Assembly (NCBI GenBank): GCA_005879245.1
Contig: VBLA01000501.1
Span: forward strand, 1-7,272
Reading direction: 5' to 3'
Length of the DNA stretch: 7,272 nucleotides
Origin: Deltaproteobacteria bacterium
Lineage (GTDB): Bacteria > Desulfobacterota > Binatia > DP-6
The notes below the pieces were generated by a model. The model was not told the DNA's origin and did not search any database. It saw only the letters and a program-made list of their open reading frames with translations. Positions 1 through 6,216 of this stretch are shown here, one piece after another. Both the position numbers and the translations under genes were made by a program. Position 1 is the stretch's first letter; each line of letters begins with the position of its first letter.

Positions 1-591
1 CAGAAGCCCGCGCTCATCGTCTACGACATCGCAAGCCAGACGAGCCGCCGCCTGCTCGAGCGGCATGCCTCCGTCCGGGCGAAGGACTACGTCCTCGAGA
101 CGCCCGACCGACGGATCCTCGTCTTCGGCCTCTTCCCGCTCCGCATCGGCGTCGACTCGATCGCGCTCGACAAGCGAGGGGAGTGGCTCTACTACGGCCC
201 GGTCAGCGGCGACCGGCTCCATCGCATCGCGACGCGGGACCTGAACGACACCGCGCTCGGCGACGACGCGCTCGGCGCGCGGGTCGAGGACTTCGGCCCG
301 AAGCCGCTGAGCGACGGCCTCAGCATGGACGTCGAGGACAACGTCTATTTGACCGACCCCGAGCACGGCGCCATCCTCGCGCTCGGTCCGGATCGGAGCC
401 TACGCACCCTCGTCAAGGATCCGCGCCTCCGCTGGCCCGACGGTCTCAGCTTCGGGCCCGACGGCTGGCTGTACGTGACCTGCAGCGCGCTCCAGCACGT
501 CCTGTTCGTGCGCACGGCCCACATGCGGGCCCACGCGCCTTACCAGATCTTCCGCTTCAAGCCCGGCCCTGCCGGTGTCCCCGGGCAGTGA
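1..591 (+). CDS. Major royal jelly protein / Yellow-family protein, C-terminal part (5' truncated)
   Basis: The reading frame is open from the first base, so the start lies left of the window; 196 residues are visible, probably a little over half of a protein usually near 350-400 residues. Visible motifs match the MRJP/Yellow beta-propeller family: GVDSIALD at residues 50-57 followed by GEWLYYGPVSGDRLHRI (60-76), SDGLSMD (104-110), NVYLTDPEHG (114-123), RWPDGLSFGPDGWLYVTCS (144-162) and the terminal PYQIFRFKPG (180-189). These repeats of small beta-blade motifs (D-G-L-S, N-V-Y-L-T-D, G-W-L-Y-V-T) are typical of six-bladed propellers. Bacterial members have no settled function; insect relatives include secreted and pigment-associated proteins. 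A signal peptide cannot be judged because the N-terminus is missing. The stop codon lies only 4 nt from the stop of the opposing hydrolase gene. The family call is secure; any biochemical role is unknown. Confidence 0.88.
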   Translation, partial: QKPALIVYDIASQTSRRLLERHASVRAKDYVLETPDRRILVFGLFPLRIGVDSIALDKRGEWLYYGPVSGDRLHRIATRDLNDTALGDDALGARVEDFGPKPLSDGLSMDVEDNVYLTDPEHGAILALGPDRSLRTLVKDPRLRWPDGLSFGPDGWLYVTCSALQHVLFVRTAHMRAHAPYQIFRFKPGPAGVPGQ

Positions 592-595
592 GCCT

Positions 596-1864
596 TCAGC
601 GCGAGCCGCGGCCCATCCCTGACGCCGCCAGCGCCTCGCGGAGCAGCGCCCGCACCTCGGCCTCCCAGGTGAAGGAGACGTGGCCGCCCGCGTACCAGAC
701 CAGGCGCGGCCGGCCCCAGTGCTGCCACAGAGCAGTCGTGTCATAGGGCGAGGCGAGGCGGTCGCCGAGCGCGCCGAACAGGTACCGACGCTCGGGCGCG
801 ACGCGCGGGGGAAGCGCGAGCGGCGAGATGACCCGGCAGAGCCGCTCGATCTCCGCCCAGGGCGGCCCGATGCGCTCGGCGAGCGCGACCAGGAAGGGCG
901 GCAGGTTCCAGCGCACGGCGCTCACGTAGCAGGTGACCGAGATGCCGGCGATGACGCAGGCGAGGTCGGCCTCGAGCGCAGCGAGCAGGGCCGTCGTGTA
1001 GGCGCCGAGCGAGACCCCGTACGCGCCGATCGTGCGCGCGCCGCGCGCCCGGAGCCAGCCGACGAGGCGCCGCACGTCCCACACTGCCTGCGCCTGCATG
1101 TGCACCGTGTCGATGTAGTCGCCGGAGAGGAAGCCGTCGCCGCTGCGGAGACCGATGCGGCGCGGCCCATGGAGCGGCAGGACGGGGATCGCGACGTTGA
1201 GCCCCAGCCGATGGTGGAGCCAGACGGCGGGGAACCCCGTGAAGTCGACGAGCGGATGGCCCATGCGGTAGCCCGGGACGCAGACGAGCCAGGGCCGGGG
1301 CGGGCCCGAGTGCTCGAACACCCACGCGTGCGCGGTCCGGTTGGCGGCGTAGCCGAGCCAGCGTGCGCGTCCCGGCTCGCCCGGATGCGGCGCGTAGCCA
1401 CTGTCGAAGCGGAGGTGCTGGAAAGCGAGCCCGCGTGCGGCCGCCCGGCGCACCTCGATCGGCTCCGCCGGCGGCGGGGTGGGATGGTAGCCGAGAGGCT
1501 CGTCGAGCCACCCCCGTTCCGCGTAGAGAGCGAGCGCCTCCGCGACCTCGGCGCGGAACCGGTGGCGGTCGGCGAGCGACGCGGTCGGCGCCGACAGCAC
1601 CTCGGTCAGGAAGAACACCTCGTCGAGCAACATCTTGAACCCGAGCCCGAGGGACGCGCGGGCGACGGGTACCGCGTCGCCGGTGGGACGTTCGCGCGCC
1701 GGCAGCCACCGGGCCGCGAGGAGCGTCGGCGCGACGAGCGCCCGGACCGCGAGCTCCACCCCGCGGCCGAGGCTCGTCCTGATGCGCGCGTCGAGATGCG
1801 ATCCGGCTCCGTCGCGCTCGGGCAGTCGCTCGTACGCCGGCGTCATGCGAAGGGTCGGGAGCAC
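596..1864 (-). CDS. Large alpha/beta hydrolase (resembles the ABHD18/DUF2048 group)
   Basis: The 422-residue product has the ordered landmarks of an alpha/beta hydrolase. A first core strand PWLVCVPGYRMG (191-202) can supply the oxyanion hole, followed by PVLPLHGPR (227-235). The nucleophile elbow is AYGVSLG with Ser285. The acid is probably Asp368 in GALGDRL and the base His395 in GGHVSF. The roughly 180-residue N-terminal region before the core is longer than in simple esterases and recalls the ABHD18-like group; that sub-assignment is from memory. The start is GTG at 1864; a GGGAGG stretch lies about 14 nt upstream, while the ATG at 1846 (residue 7) has no ribosome-binding site. No signal peptide is evident, so it is probably cytoplasmic. 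It is the last gene of the minus-strand run, 58 nt after the M20 gene, and could cleave an ester or thioester in the same pathway. Substrate unknown. Confidence 0.85.
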   Translation of the reverse strand: MLPTLRMTPAYERLPERDGAGSHLDARIRTSLGRGVELAVRALVAPTLLAARWLPARERPTGDAVPVARASLGLGFKMLLDEVFFLTEVLSAPTASLADRHRFRAEVAEALALYAERGWLDEPLGYHPTPPPAEPIEVRRAAARGLAFQHLRFDSGYAPHPGEPGRARWLGYAANRTAHAWVFEHSGPPRPWLVCVPGYRMGHPLVDFTGFPAVWLHHRLGLNVAIPVLPLHGPRRIGLRSGDGFLSGDYIDTVHMQAQAVWDVRRLVGWLRARGARTIGAYGVSLGAYTTALLAALEADLACVIAGISVTCYVSAVRWNLPPFLVALAERIGPPWAEIERLCRVISPLALPPRVAPERRYLFGALGDRLASPYDTTALWQHWGRPRLVWYAGGHVSFTWEAEVRALLREALAASGMGRGSR

Positions 1865-1922
1865 TTATCTCTGCAGCACCTCCCACGCAAACGAACGCCG
1901 GTCTATCGCCGCTCGCTTCCGC

Positions 1923-3025
1923 TCACCGACGAGGAAGAACGGAGCGCGGGCGGGTCAGGCGATCGCTGAACCCGCGATCGGTGGCCAGGTCGATCGCGGT
2001 CCAGGCCATCGCCAGCGACCCGTCGAATACGGCCTGATCGGCGGCCTCCGTCGCACAATGCGCCGCGAACTCGGGCTGATGGTTCACGGCCGGAAATCGG
2101 CTAACGGTCCCAGGTCCGGAACCACACGGCCGAGCACCTCGGCGTTCCGCCGGTAGACTGCTGCCATGGCGCGGTCGTGGAGCATCTCCGCGTAGGGCTT
2201 GCCCCCGCCGACGATCGCCAGCTTCGCGCCGGTCGCGAGCGCCCCCGCCTCGAAGCAGCGGAACACCTTGGCTCGGATCTCCTCCAGCTCGGCCAGGGTC
2301 TCGGCGCGCACCATGTACCGGGCGCTCGTGTGCGCGGGAACGACGTTGGCCGCGTCGCCGCCCTTGGTCACGATGCCATGCATCCGATCGGTCGGACGGA
2401 CGTGCTGGCGCAGGAGCCCGATCGCCGTCTGCGCGACGGTCAGCGCGTCGGCCGCGTTGATCCCCAGCTCGGGGAACGCCGAGGCGTGAGCTTCCTTGCC
2501 CGTGTAGTGCACGTCGAACATCGTGGCGGCGATGATCCTGGGCTCGACCACGTCGACCGGGCCCGGGTGCACCATCATTGAGGCGTGCACACCCGCAAAC
2601 GCCCCGCGCTCCAGCAGCAGGATCTTTCCGCCGGCGTCGCATACTTCCTCCGCCGGCGTGCCGATCACGCTGAGCCGCAGGCCGACGTCGTCCGCGACCT
2701 TGGCGGCGGCAATCGCGGCTCCCACCGCCATCGCGGCGATGACGTTGTGGCCGCACGCGTGTCCGATGGCGGGCAGGCAGTCGTATTCGGCGCAGATGGC
2801 GATGTGCAGCGGCCCGCTGCCGGTACGTGCCACGAAGGCCGTTGGCAGATCGCAGATGCCGCTCTCGACCGCGAAGCCGGCCTCCGAGAGCGCCTCGGCC
2901 GTCCAGCGTGCCGACTGCTCCTCCTCGAAGGCGACCTCGGGGTTGGCGTGAATCCGATGACTGAGGGCAACGAGACGCTCGCGCCATCGGGTGAGCTCCT
3001 CGCGTGCTCCGTCCTTGGCGATCAT
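1923..3025 (-). pseudogene. M20-family amidohydrolase/peptidase, broken near the 3' end by a frame-disrupting deletion
   Basis: The ATG at 3025 has GGAGG 10 nt upstream and begins a 313-residue frame ending at 2084. It shows M20 (AbgB/PM20D2-like) features: HRIHANPEVAFEEE (23-36), AEYDCLPAIGHACGHN (79-94) with metal ligands around Cys91 and His93, PAEE (124-127) with the catalytic/metal glutamates, MVHPG (151-155), and the dimerisation domain from about 165 to 275. Relatives run to about 390 residues. The missing end is recognisable in the next frame: from about 2090 down to 1923 it reads PAVNHQPEFAAHC and then DGSLAMAWTAIDLAT, the usual C-terminal strand and helix including the last metal histidine. 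Between the two parts the conserved STDMGNVS...PSIHP-type segment, about 20-25 residues, is absent. The 313-residue product would therefore lack a ligand and the end of the catalytic domain. Normal members hydrolyse amide bonds of N-acyl amino acids or dipeptides. An assembly error is the alternative. Confidence 0.75.
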
Positions 3026-3056
3026 TGCTCGGGTCCCTCCGGGTGGGCGACTTCAC

Positions 3057-3911
3057 TCATACGTAGGGTAGGACCTCGTTGACCAGGCGCTCGAATTGCT
3101 CCGGCTGCCGCCATCCGGTGACGCGGAGCGCGATGCGCTTGGCGCCGTCGCGCACCAGCTTCCGGAGATCCTCGATGCACTGTGCCGGTTGCCCCGCCGC
3201 GGTCCAGGCCTCCACCATCGGGGGCGCGAAGACCGGGCCGTAGTACTCGTCGAGGAAGCGCTTCGACTCCTCCAGCGCAGCCTGGCGGTCGGGGCCGATG
3301 TTGACGTTGTGGTAGGCCACGGTCGGATACCGCTCCGGGGCCCGGCCGGCCTCCCTCAGGTACTCGGTGAGCCTTGCCCAGTTCGCGGCGAGCAGATTCG
3401 GGAAGACGTTCCCGGTCATCCAGCCGTCGGCCTTGCGCGCCGCGCGGCGCAGCACCTTGTTGGCGGTGGGCGGCGGGTTGGAAGCGATCCAGACCGGACA
3501 GGGCTGCTGCACCGGCTTCGGCCGGAGCGTGACGTCGTGGAACGCGCGGAACTTGCCGGCGAAGTTCACGTGATCCTCGTTCCAGAGACGCCGGCAGATC
3601 TCGATGTTCTCCATCATCCGCCCATCCAGGTTCGCCCATTGGTAGGCGAAGACGAGCGGATCGCGCACCGGGAAGCTCGCCATGCAGGCGACCCCGAGCG
3701 TGACCCGACGCGTGGCGGCCGTGAGCCCGCCGAGCAGCGTCAGCGATTCCGGCCGCGGCTTGGCGAGCAGGCTGTCGCCCACCCACACCGCATCGAAGAG
3801 CTCGCACTCGTCCACGCGCCGGGCCATGTCCAGCATCTCGGGCCAGGTACCGACGCCGAAGAAGATGCCGCGTTGCGGGAGCGTGAAGCCGAAGCTGACC
3901 GGACGTGTCGT
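3057..3911 (-). CDS. LLM-class flavin/F420-dependent oxidoreductase, probably damaged (ACG start, internal deletion)
   Basis: This is a luciferase-like monooxygenase family protein, normally a TIM barrel that uses FMN or F420. From the ATG at 3836 it has 259 residues, but homology clearly continues upstream in frame: FGFTLPQRG, the standard first strand, is coded just before, then GIFFGVGTWPE. The upstream in-frame stop is that of the VOC gene, and no ATG, GTG or TTG lies between; ACG at 3911 sits 6 nt after GGAG and is where the start should be (284 residues). Other motifs: FDAVWVGDSL, RVTLGVACMASFPVRDPLVFAYQW, ENIEICRRLW, LRPKPVQQPCPVWIASNPP and KADGW. Between AYQWANLD and ENIEICRRLW only about four residues remain, whereas the family usually has 35-40 there, including the GR...LGVGTG strand. 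The barrel core thus appears deleted in frame. It lies 18 nt after the VOC gene and 31 nt before the M20 gene. Confidence 0.8.
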   Translation of the reverse strand, partial: TTRPVSFGFTLPQRGIFFGVGTWPEMLDMARRVDECELFDAVWVGDSLLAKPRPESLTLLGGLTAATRRVTLGVACMASFPVRDPLVFAYQWANLDGRMMENIEICRRLWNEDHVNFAGKFRAFHDVTLRPKPVQQPCPVWIASNPPPTANKVLRRAARKADGWMTGNVFPNLLAANWARLTEYLREAGRAPERYPTVAYHNVNIGPDRQAALEESKRFLDEYYGPVFAPPMVEAWTAAGQPAQCIEDLRKLVRDGAKRIALRVTGWRQPEQFERLVNEVLPYV

Positions 3912-3929
3912 GATCCTCTCCCGGGGTGG

Positions 3930-4700
3930 TCAGACCAGCGTCAGTGGTACGCCCAGCGTGCGCGCCTGGTCGAGGGGGCCGGGCGTGCCGCCCCGCGTCC
4001 TCAGGCGGACGGCATATGGGCCGGGTCCGCGCGCACGGAGCCTGTCCGCCAGTGGGCCCGTCGAGCTCGCCGGTGAGAGCAGCTCGACGCCGTGCGGGCC
4101 AAACCGGACCGCGAAGCCCGCGCCCGCGAGGTCATCACGCCGGAGATCTCGGGCGACGTTGCCGCAGACGCGGGTGTAGATCTTGCGGAGCTCGCTCGCG
4201 TCACGCACGGCCACCGTGAGCGCCTCGATCCCAGTGACGCCGTTCGGATGCGCAACCTCGCGTGGAACCCGCTCCTCGCGCGGCGTCTCGTCGCTGATGA
4301 GGAACGGCAGCGCGCCTGAACGGTCGACGGGAGGGAACGACAGCACCCAGCTGAGCCGGTAGCCGTCCGGCCGCTCGCGGGTGAGACGCATGGGCTCCGC
4401 CAGCTCGACTCCGGCGCGAGCGAAGAGCGCCATCTCGCTCCGCAGGTCGTCGATCTGCATGCAGAAGTCGACGAGCCCGCCGCCGCTCGCGAGGGCCGCG
4501 AACCACGGATGCGGCGAGTCGGGAACGAGGAAGACGAGGAGCTCGAGGTAGGCGCCATCGCTGAACCCGATGAGCGCGTTCTCGGTTCCGATCGGGTGCT
4601 TCCCCCCGAGCACGACCGTGAAGCCGAGCGCCGCGTAGCTCCGGACCGCCCGCTCGAGATCCGGGACGACGATGACGATGTGGTCGATGCCCTTCAGCAT
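3930..4700 (-). CDS. VOC-superfamily, glyoxalase-like domain protein
   Basis: The 256-residue protein begins MLKGIDHIVIVVPDLERAV, the typical first beta-alpha unit of a vicinal oxygen chelate domain, with His8 a likely metal-site residue. It continues with YAALGFTVVLGG, a GTENALIGFSDGAYLELLVF block, HPWFAALASGGGLVDFCMQ and GYRLSWVLSFPP, which match the Glyoxalase_3-type family. A second VOC half follows from about residue 155 (GIEALTVAVRDASELRKIY to FGPHGVELLSP). Members include lyases, dioxygenases and isomerases, and often proteins of unknown substrate. The frame is open to 4808, but the ATG at 4700 is preferred: it has GGAG 5 nt upstream and begins exactly at the domain, while the extra 36 residues would run through the palindromic control region. 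It is the first gene of the minus-strand operon and is divergent from the PadR gene. It appears intact. Confidence 0.85.
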   Translation of the reverse strand: MLKGIDHIVIVVPDLERAVRSYAALGFTVVLGGKHPIGTENALIGFSDGAYLELLVFLVPDSPHPWFAALASGGGLVDFCMQIDDLRSEMALFARAGVELAEPMRLTRERPDGYRLSWVLSFPPVDRSGALPFLISDETPREERVPREVAHPNGVTGIEALTVAVRDASELRKIYTRVCGNVARDLRRDDLAGAGFAVRFGPHGVELLSPASSTGPLADRLRARGPGPYAVRLRTRGGTPGPLDQARTLGVPLTLV

Positions 4701-4725
4701 CGTCTCTCCGCCTAAATTCCGGGAA

Positions 4726-4775
4726 CTTGCGCAAGGGTCGCATGCGCTATAGCGTACGATATATCTTATCGGAGG
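4726..4775. promoter_or_regulatory. Palindrome cluster in the divergent promoter region, candidate PadR operator
   Basis: The gap between the divergent VOC and PadR starts holds an AT-rich island unlike its surroundings. It contains several exact or near-exact inverted repeats: CTTGCGCAAG (4726-4735), CGCTATAGCG (4745-4754), TATA-n-CGTACG-n-TATA (4748-4763, one mismatched pair) and CGATA-tatct-TATCG (4757-4771). PadR proteins are dimers that bind palindromes in their own and divergent promoters, so this is the natural operator and promoter site for both transcripts. I could not identify a convincing pair of -35 and -10 boxes on either strand. The GGAGG at 4771-4775 marks the right end and is a ribosome-binding site on the plus strand. 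Confidence 0.55.
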
Positions 4776-4824
4776 CTGACGATGCGACACCAGGACTGGC
4801 CGTTCCATCAGACGGCGACATCAG

Positions 4825-5292
4825 ATGTTCGAGGCTGGCGAGGTGAAGTACGTCATCCTCCGCCTGCTGAAGGAGAAGCCCCGCCACGGCTACGAGATCA
4901 TGAAGGCCCTCGAGGAGCGGATGGGTGGCTGGTACACGCCCTCCGCCGGCACCGTCTATCCGACGCTCCAGCTCCTGGAGGACATGGGGTACGTGCGTGC
5001 CGAGGAGAGCGAGGGGAAGAAAGTCTACCACATCACGCCGACCGGCGAGGCGTTCCTCGAGGAACACCGCGACGTGATCGACGACATCTTCGACCGCGTG
5101 CGGGACGCGCTCCGCGGCCTGGCCGGTGGTGGGCTCGGTGAGCTGAACCAGGCCTTCGCGCGCCTGGCGGGGCTCGCCTACCGGCAAGCATGGCGCGCCG
5201 GCGCCGAGGACGCGGTGGTCAGGAAGATCGTCGAGGTCCTGCGCCGGGCCGCTGACGAGATCGAGCGCGGGCGTTTCGGGAGCACGGCGTAG
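4825..5292 (+). CDS. PadR-family transcriptional regulator
   Basis: The 155-residue protein is a PadR-type winged-helix repressor. The DNA-binding domain covers residues 1-85: YVILRLLKEKPRHGYEIMKALEE (9-31), the recognition helix in PSAGTVYPTLQLLEDMGYV (39-57), the wing with GKKVYHITPTGEAFLEEH (64-81). The C-terminal part from about 82 to 148 is helical and should be the dimerisation domain. PadR regulators usually repress a neighbouring gene until a small phenolic or hydrophobic ligand binds; here the target is probably the divergent VOC operon plus itself. The start at 4825 is the only in-frame start after a stop at 4777, but it has no clear ribosome-binding site. A strong GGAGG (4771-4775) instead precedes an ATG at 4782, which is one base out of frame. 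The upstream in-frame codons read RRRHQ into MFEAGEV, like the basic N-terminal leader of many PadR proteins, so a frameshift or sequence error near 4785-4812 is possible. Confidence 0.88.
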   Translation: MFEAGEVKYVILRLLKEKPRHGYEIMKALEERMGGWYTPSAGTVYPTLQLLEDMGYVRAEESEGKKVYHITPTGEAFLEEHRDVIDDIFDRVRDALRGLAGGGLGELNQAFARLAGLAYRQAWRAGAEDAVVRKIVEVLRRAADEIERGRFGSTA

Positions 5293-5314
5293 CCCGACCA
5301 GCTCGGAAGACGGT

Positions 5315-6091
5315 CTACTGGGCGGCAGCGGCCTGGTGGGGGACCGACGCCTGGAACGGCAGCCACTGGCTCCACCCGTGCGGCGTGAACGGCTGCCACG
5401 TGTCCTCGCGCTGGGCGAGACGGTCCGCAATGACGAGCAACGCCGCCGGGTGGTGGCCCATGCCGCAGTGGCTGCTCCGGACCTCGACGTTCTCGCGACG
5501 CGGTCCCGGGTCGTGGAGGCAGCTCCGCCACGCCACCACGCCGTCGCTCCGGCTGTAGATCGACGTCGACGGCACGGGAACGGGTGTCCGCAGGTAGTGG
5601 TGGAGGAGCACGTCTTCCGGCGCGCGGCGCGCACGATACAGGCGGCCGACGCTGGTCGCCCACGGATCGCGGAACGGCGTGGCGAGCGTGATCACCTGCC
5701 GCACGTCGTCCGGGAACTTCCGCGCCAGCTCCCGGGCGTAGATGCCGCCCAGGCTCCAGCCGATCAGGCTGATCGGTCGCGCGTGCCGCGCGCGGAGCGC
5801 GGTGAAGCGCTGGCCGAGGGCGCGCACGGTGTCCGGGCTCGGCCCGAGGTTCCACCCGAGCCTCCAGCCGTGCACGTGATACCCGCGGTCCCGCAGAAAC
5901 CAGCGGAGCGCCTGCGTCGAGCGGTCACCCGCGAGCCAGCCCGGCAGGACGAGGACCGGGTGTCCGTCGCCGCGTGGCGCGCGGGCGAGCACGGGTAGCG
6001 CCGGCAAGAGCGCTGCGAACTCGAACCATGCTCGCCCCTCGAGCGCGAACAGCAAGGGGGAGGGCGGGGGGATCGTCTCGAGGGCGGACAC
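5315..6091 (-). CDS. Alpha/beta hydrolase, esterase/lipase type
   Basis: The 258-residue protein has a compact alpha/beta-hydrolase core. HPVLVLPGWLAGD (44-56) forms the first core strand and oxyanion loop. ISLIGWSLGGIYAREL (107-122) is the nucleophile elbow with Ser113. Asp183 in YSRSDGVV is the likely acid and His208 in SSHCGMG the likely base. ITLATPFRDPWA (134-145) is typical of lipase-like and PGAP1-like members that hydrolyse acyl esters. No signal peptide is evident. The start is GTG at 6091 with no clear ribosome-binding site, so the exact N-terminus is uncertain and a leaderless start is possible. The gene is convergent with the PadR gene (22 nt between stops) and divergent from the di-iron gene (125 nt), so it is probably its own transcription unit and not part of the VOC operon. 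Substrate unknown. Confidence 0.85.
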   Translation of the reverse strand: MSALETIPPPSPLLFALEGRAWFEFAALLPALPVLARAPRGDGHPVLVLPGWLAGDRSTQALRWFLRDRGYHVHGWRLGWNLGPSPDTVRALGQRFTALRARHARPISLIGWSLGGIYARELARKFPDDVRQVITLATPFRDPWATSVGRLYRARRAPEDVLLHHYLRTPVPVPSTSIYSRSDGVVAWRSCLHDPGPRRENVEVRSSHCGMGHHPAALLVIADRLAQREDTWQPFTPHGWSQWLPFQASVPHQAAAAQ

Positions 6092-6166
6092 GCGGCCGCT
6101 AGAATGGGACCGCGCCGCCCGAAGTCAAGAGCAACCGCCCCATGCGCGCCGAAACGCATATCCGCG

Positions 6167-6172
6167 TTGACA
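6167..6172 (+). promoter_or_regulatory. Candidate -35 box (TTGACA) upstream of the di-iron gene
   Basis: A perfect TTGACA consensus sits 45 nt before the ATG of the ferritin-like gene, in the 125-nt divergent gap 6092-6216. At the expected 17-18 nt spacing only CTAGGA or TAGGAG is found, a poor -10 hexamer, so the promoter call rests on the -35 alone. No operator palindrome of note was seen in this gap. Confidence 0.3.
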
Positions 6173-6202
6173 GGATTGGCAGGACCGGCCTAGGAGGCGA
6201 TC

Positions 6203-6207
6203 GGAGG
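6203..6207 (+). promoter_or_regulatory. Ribosome-binding site fixing the di-iron gene start
   Basis: GGAGG ends 9 nt before the ATG at 6217. It decides for that start over the in-frame ATG at 6142, which has no comparable site and would add 25 residues with no family resemblance. Confidence 0.75.
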
Positions 6208-6216
6208 AGCACCGCC

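Noticed and set aside
680..1969. Long open frame of 429 codons on the plus strand opposite the large hydrolase
   Set aside because: It is Arg/Glu/Pro-rich with no family motif and is the expected antisense shadow of a GC-rich gene. The minus-strand frame has a full catalytic triad.
4701..4808. N-terminal extension of the VOC protein to 4808
   Set aside because: The extra 36 residues have no domain resemblance and would cross the palindromic promoter region; the ATG at 4700 has a good ribosome-binding site.
4782..5141. Open frame of 119 codons with a strong ribosome-binding site overlapping the PadR gene
   Set aside because: Beyond the first few codons it is an out-of-frame, Arg/Pro-rich reading of PadR. 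Its start signal is discussed as a finding, but it is not called as a gene.
5296..5315. Possible terminator hairpin (GACC...GGTC) between the PadR and hydrolase stops
   Set aside because: The stem is only 4 bp with a long loop and there is no T-run, so it is not supportable.
6172..6189. Imperfect tandem repeat AGGATTGGC/AGGACCGGC upstream of the di-iron gene
   Set aside because: Two 9-nt units with two mismatches are easily expected by chance in GC-rich sequence; no partner copies were seen.
6142..6216. Upstream start for the di-iron protein at 6142
   Set aside because: There is no ribosome-binding site and the candidate TTGACA box lies inside it; the ATG at 6217 follows GGAGG at a normal distance.
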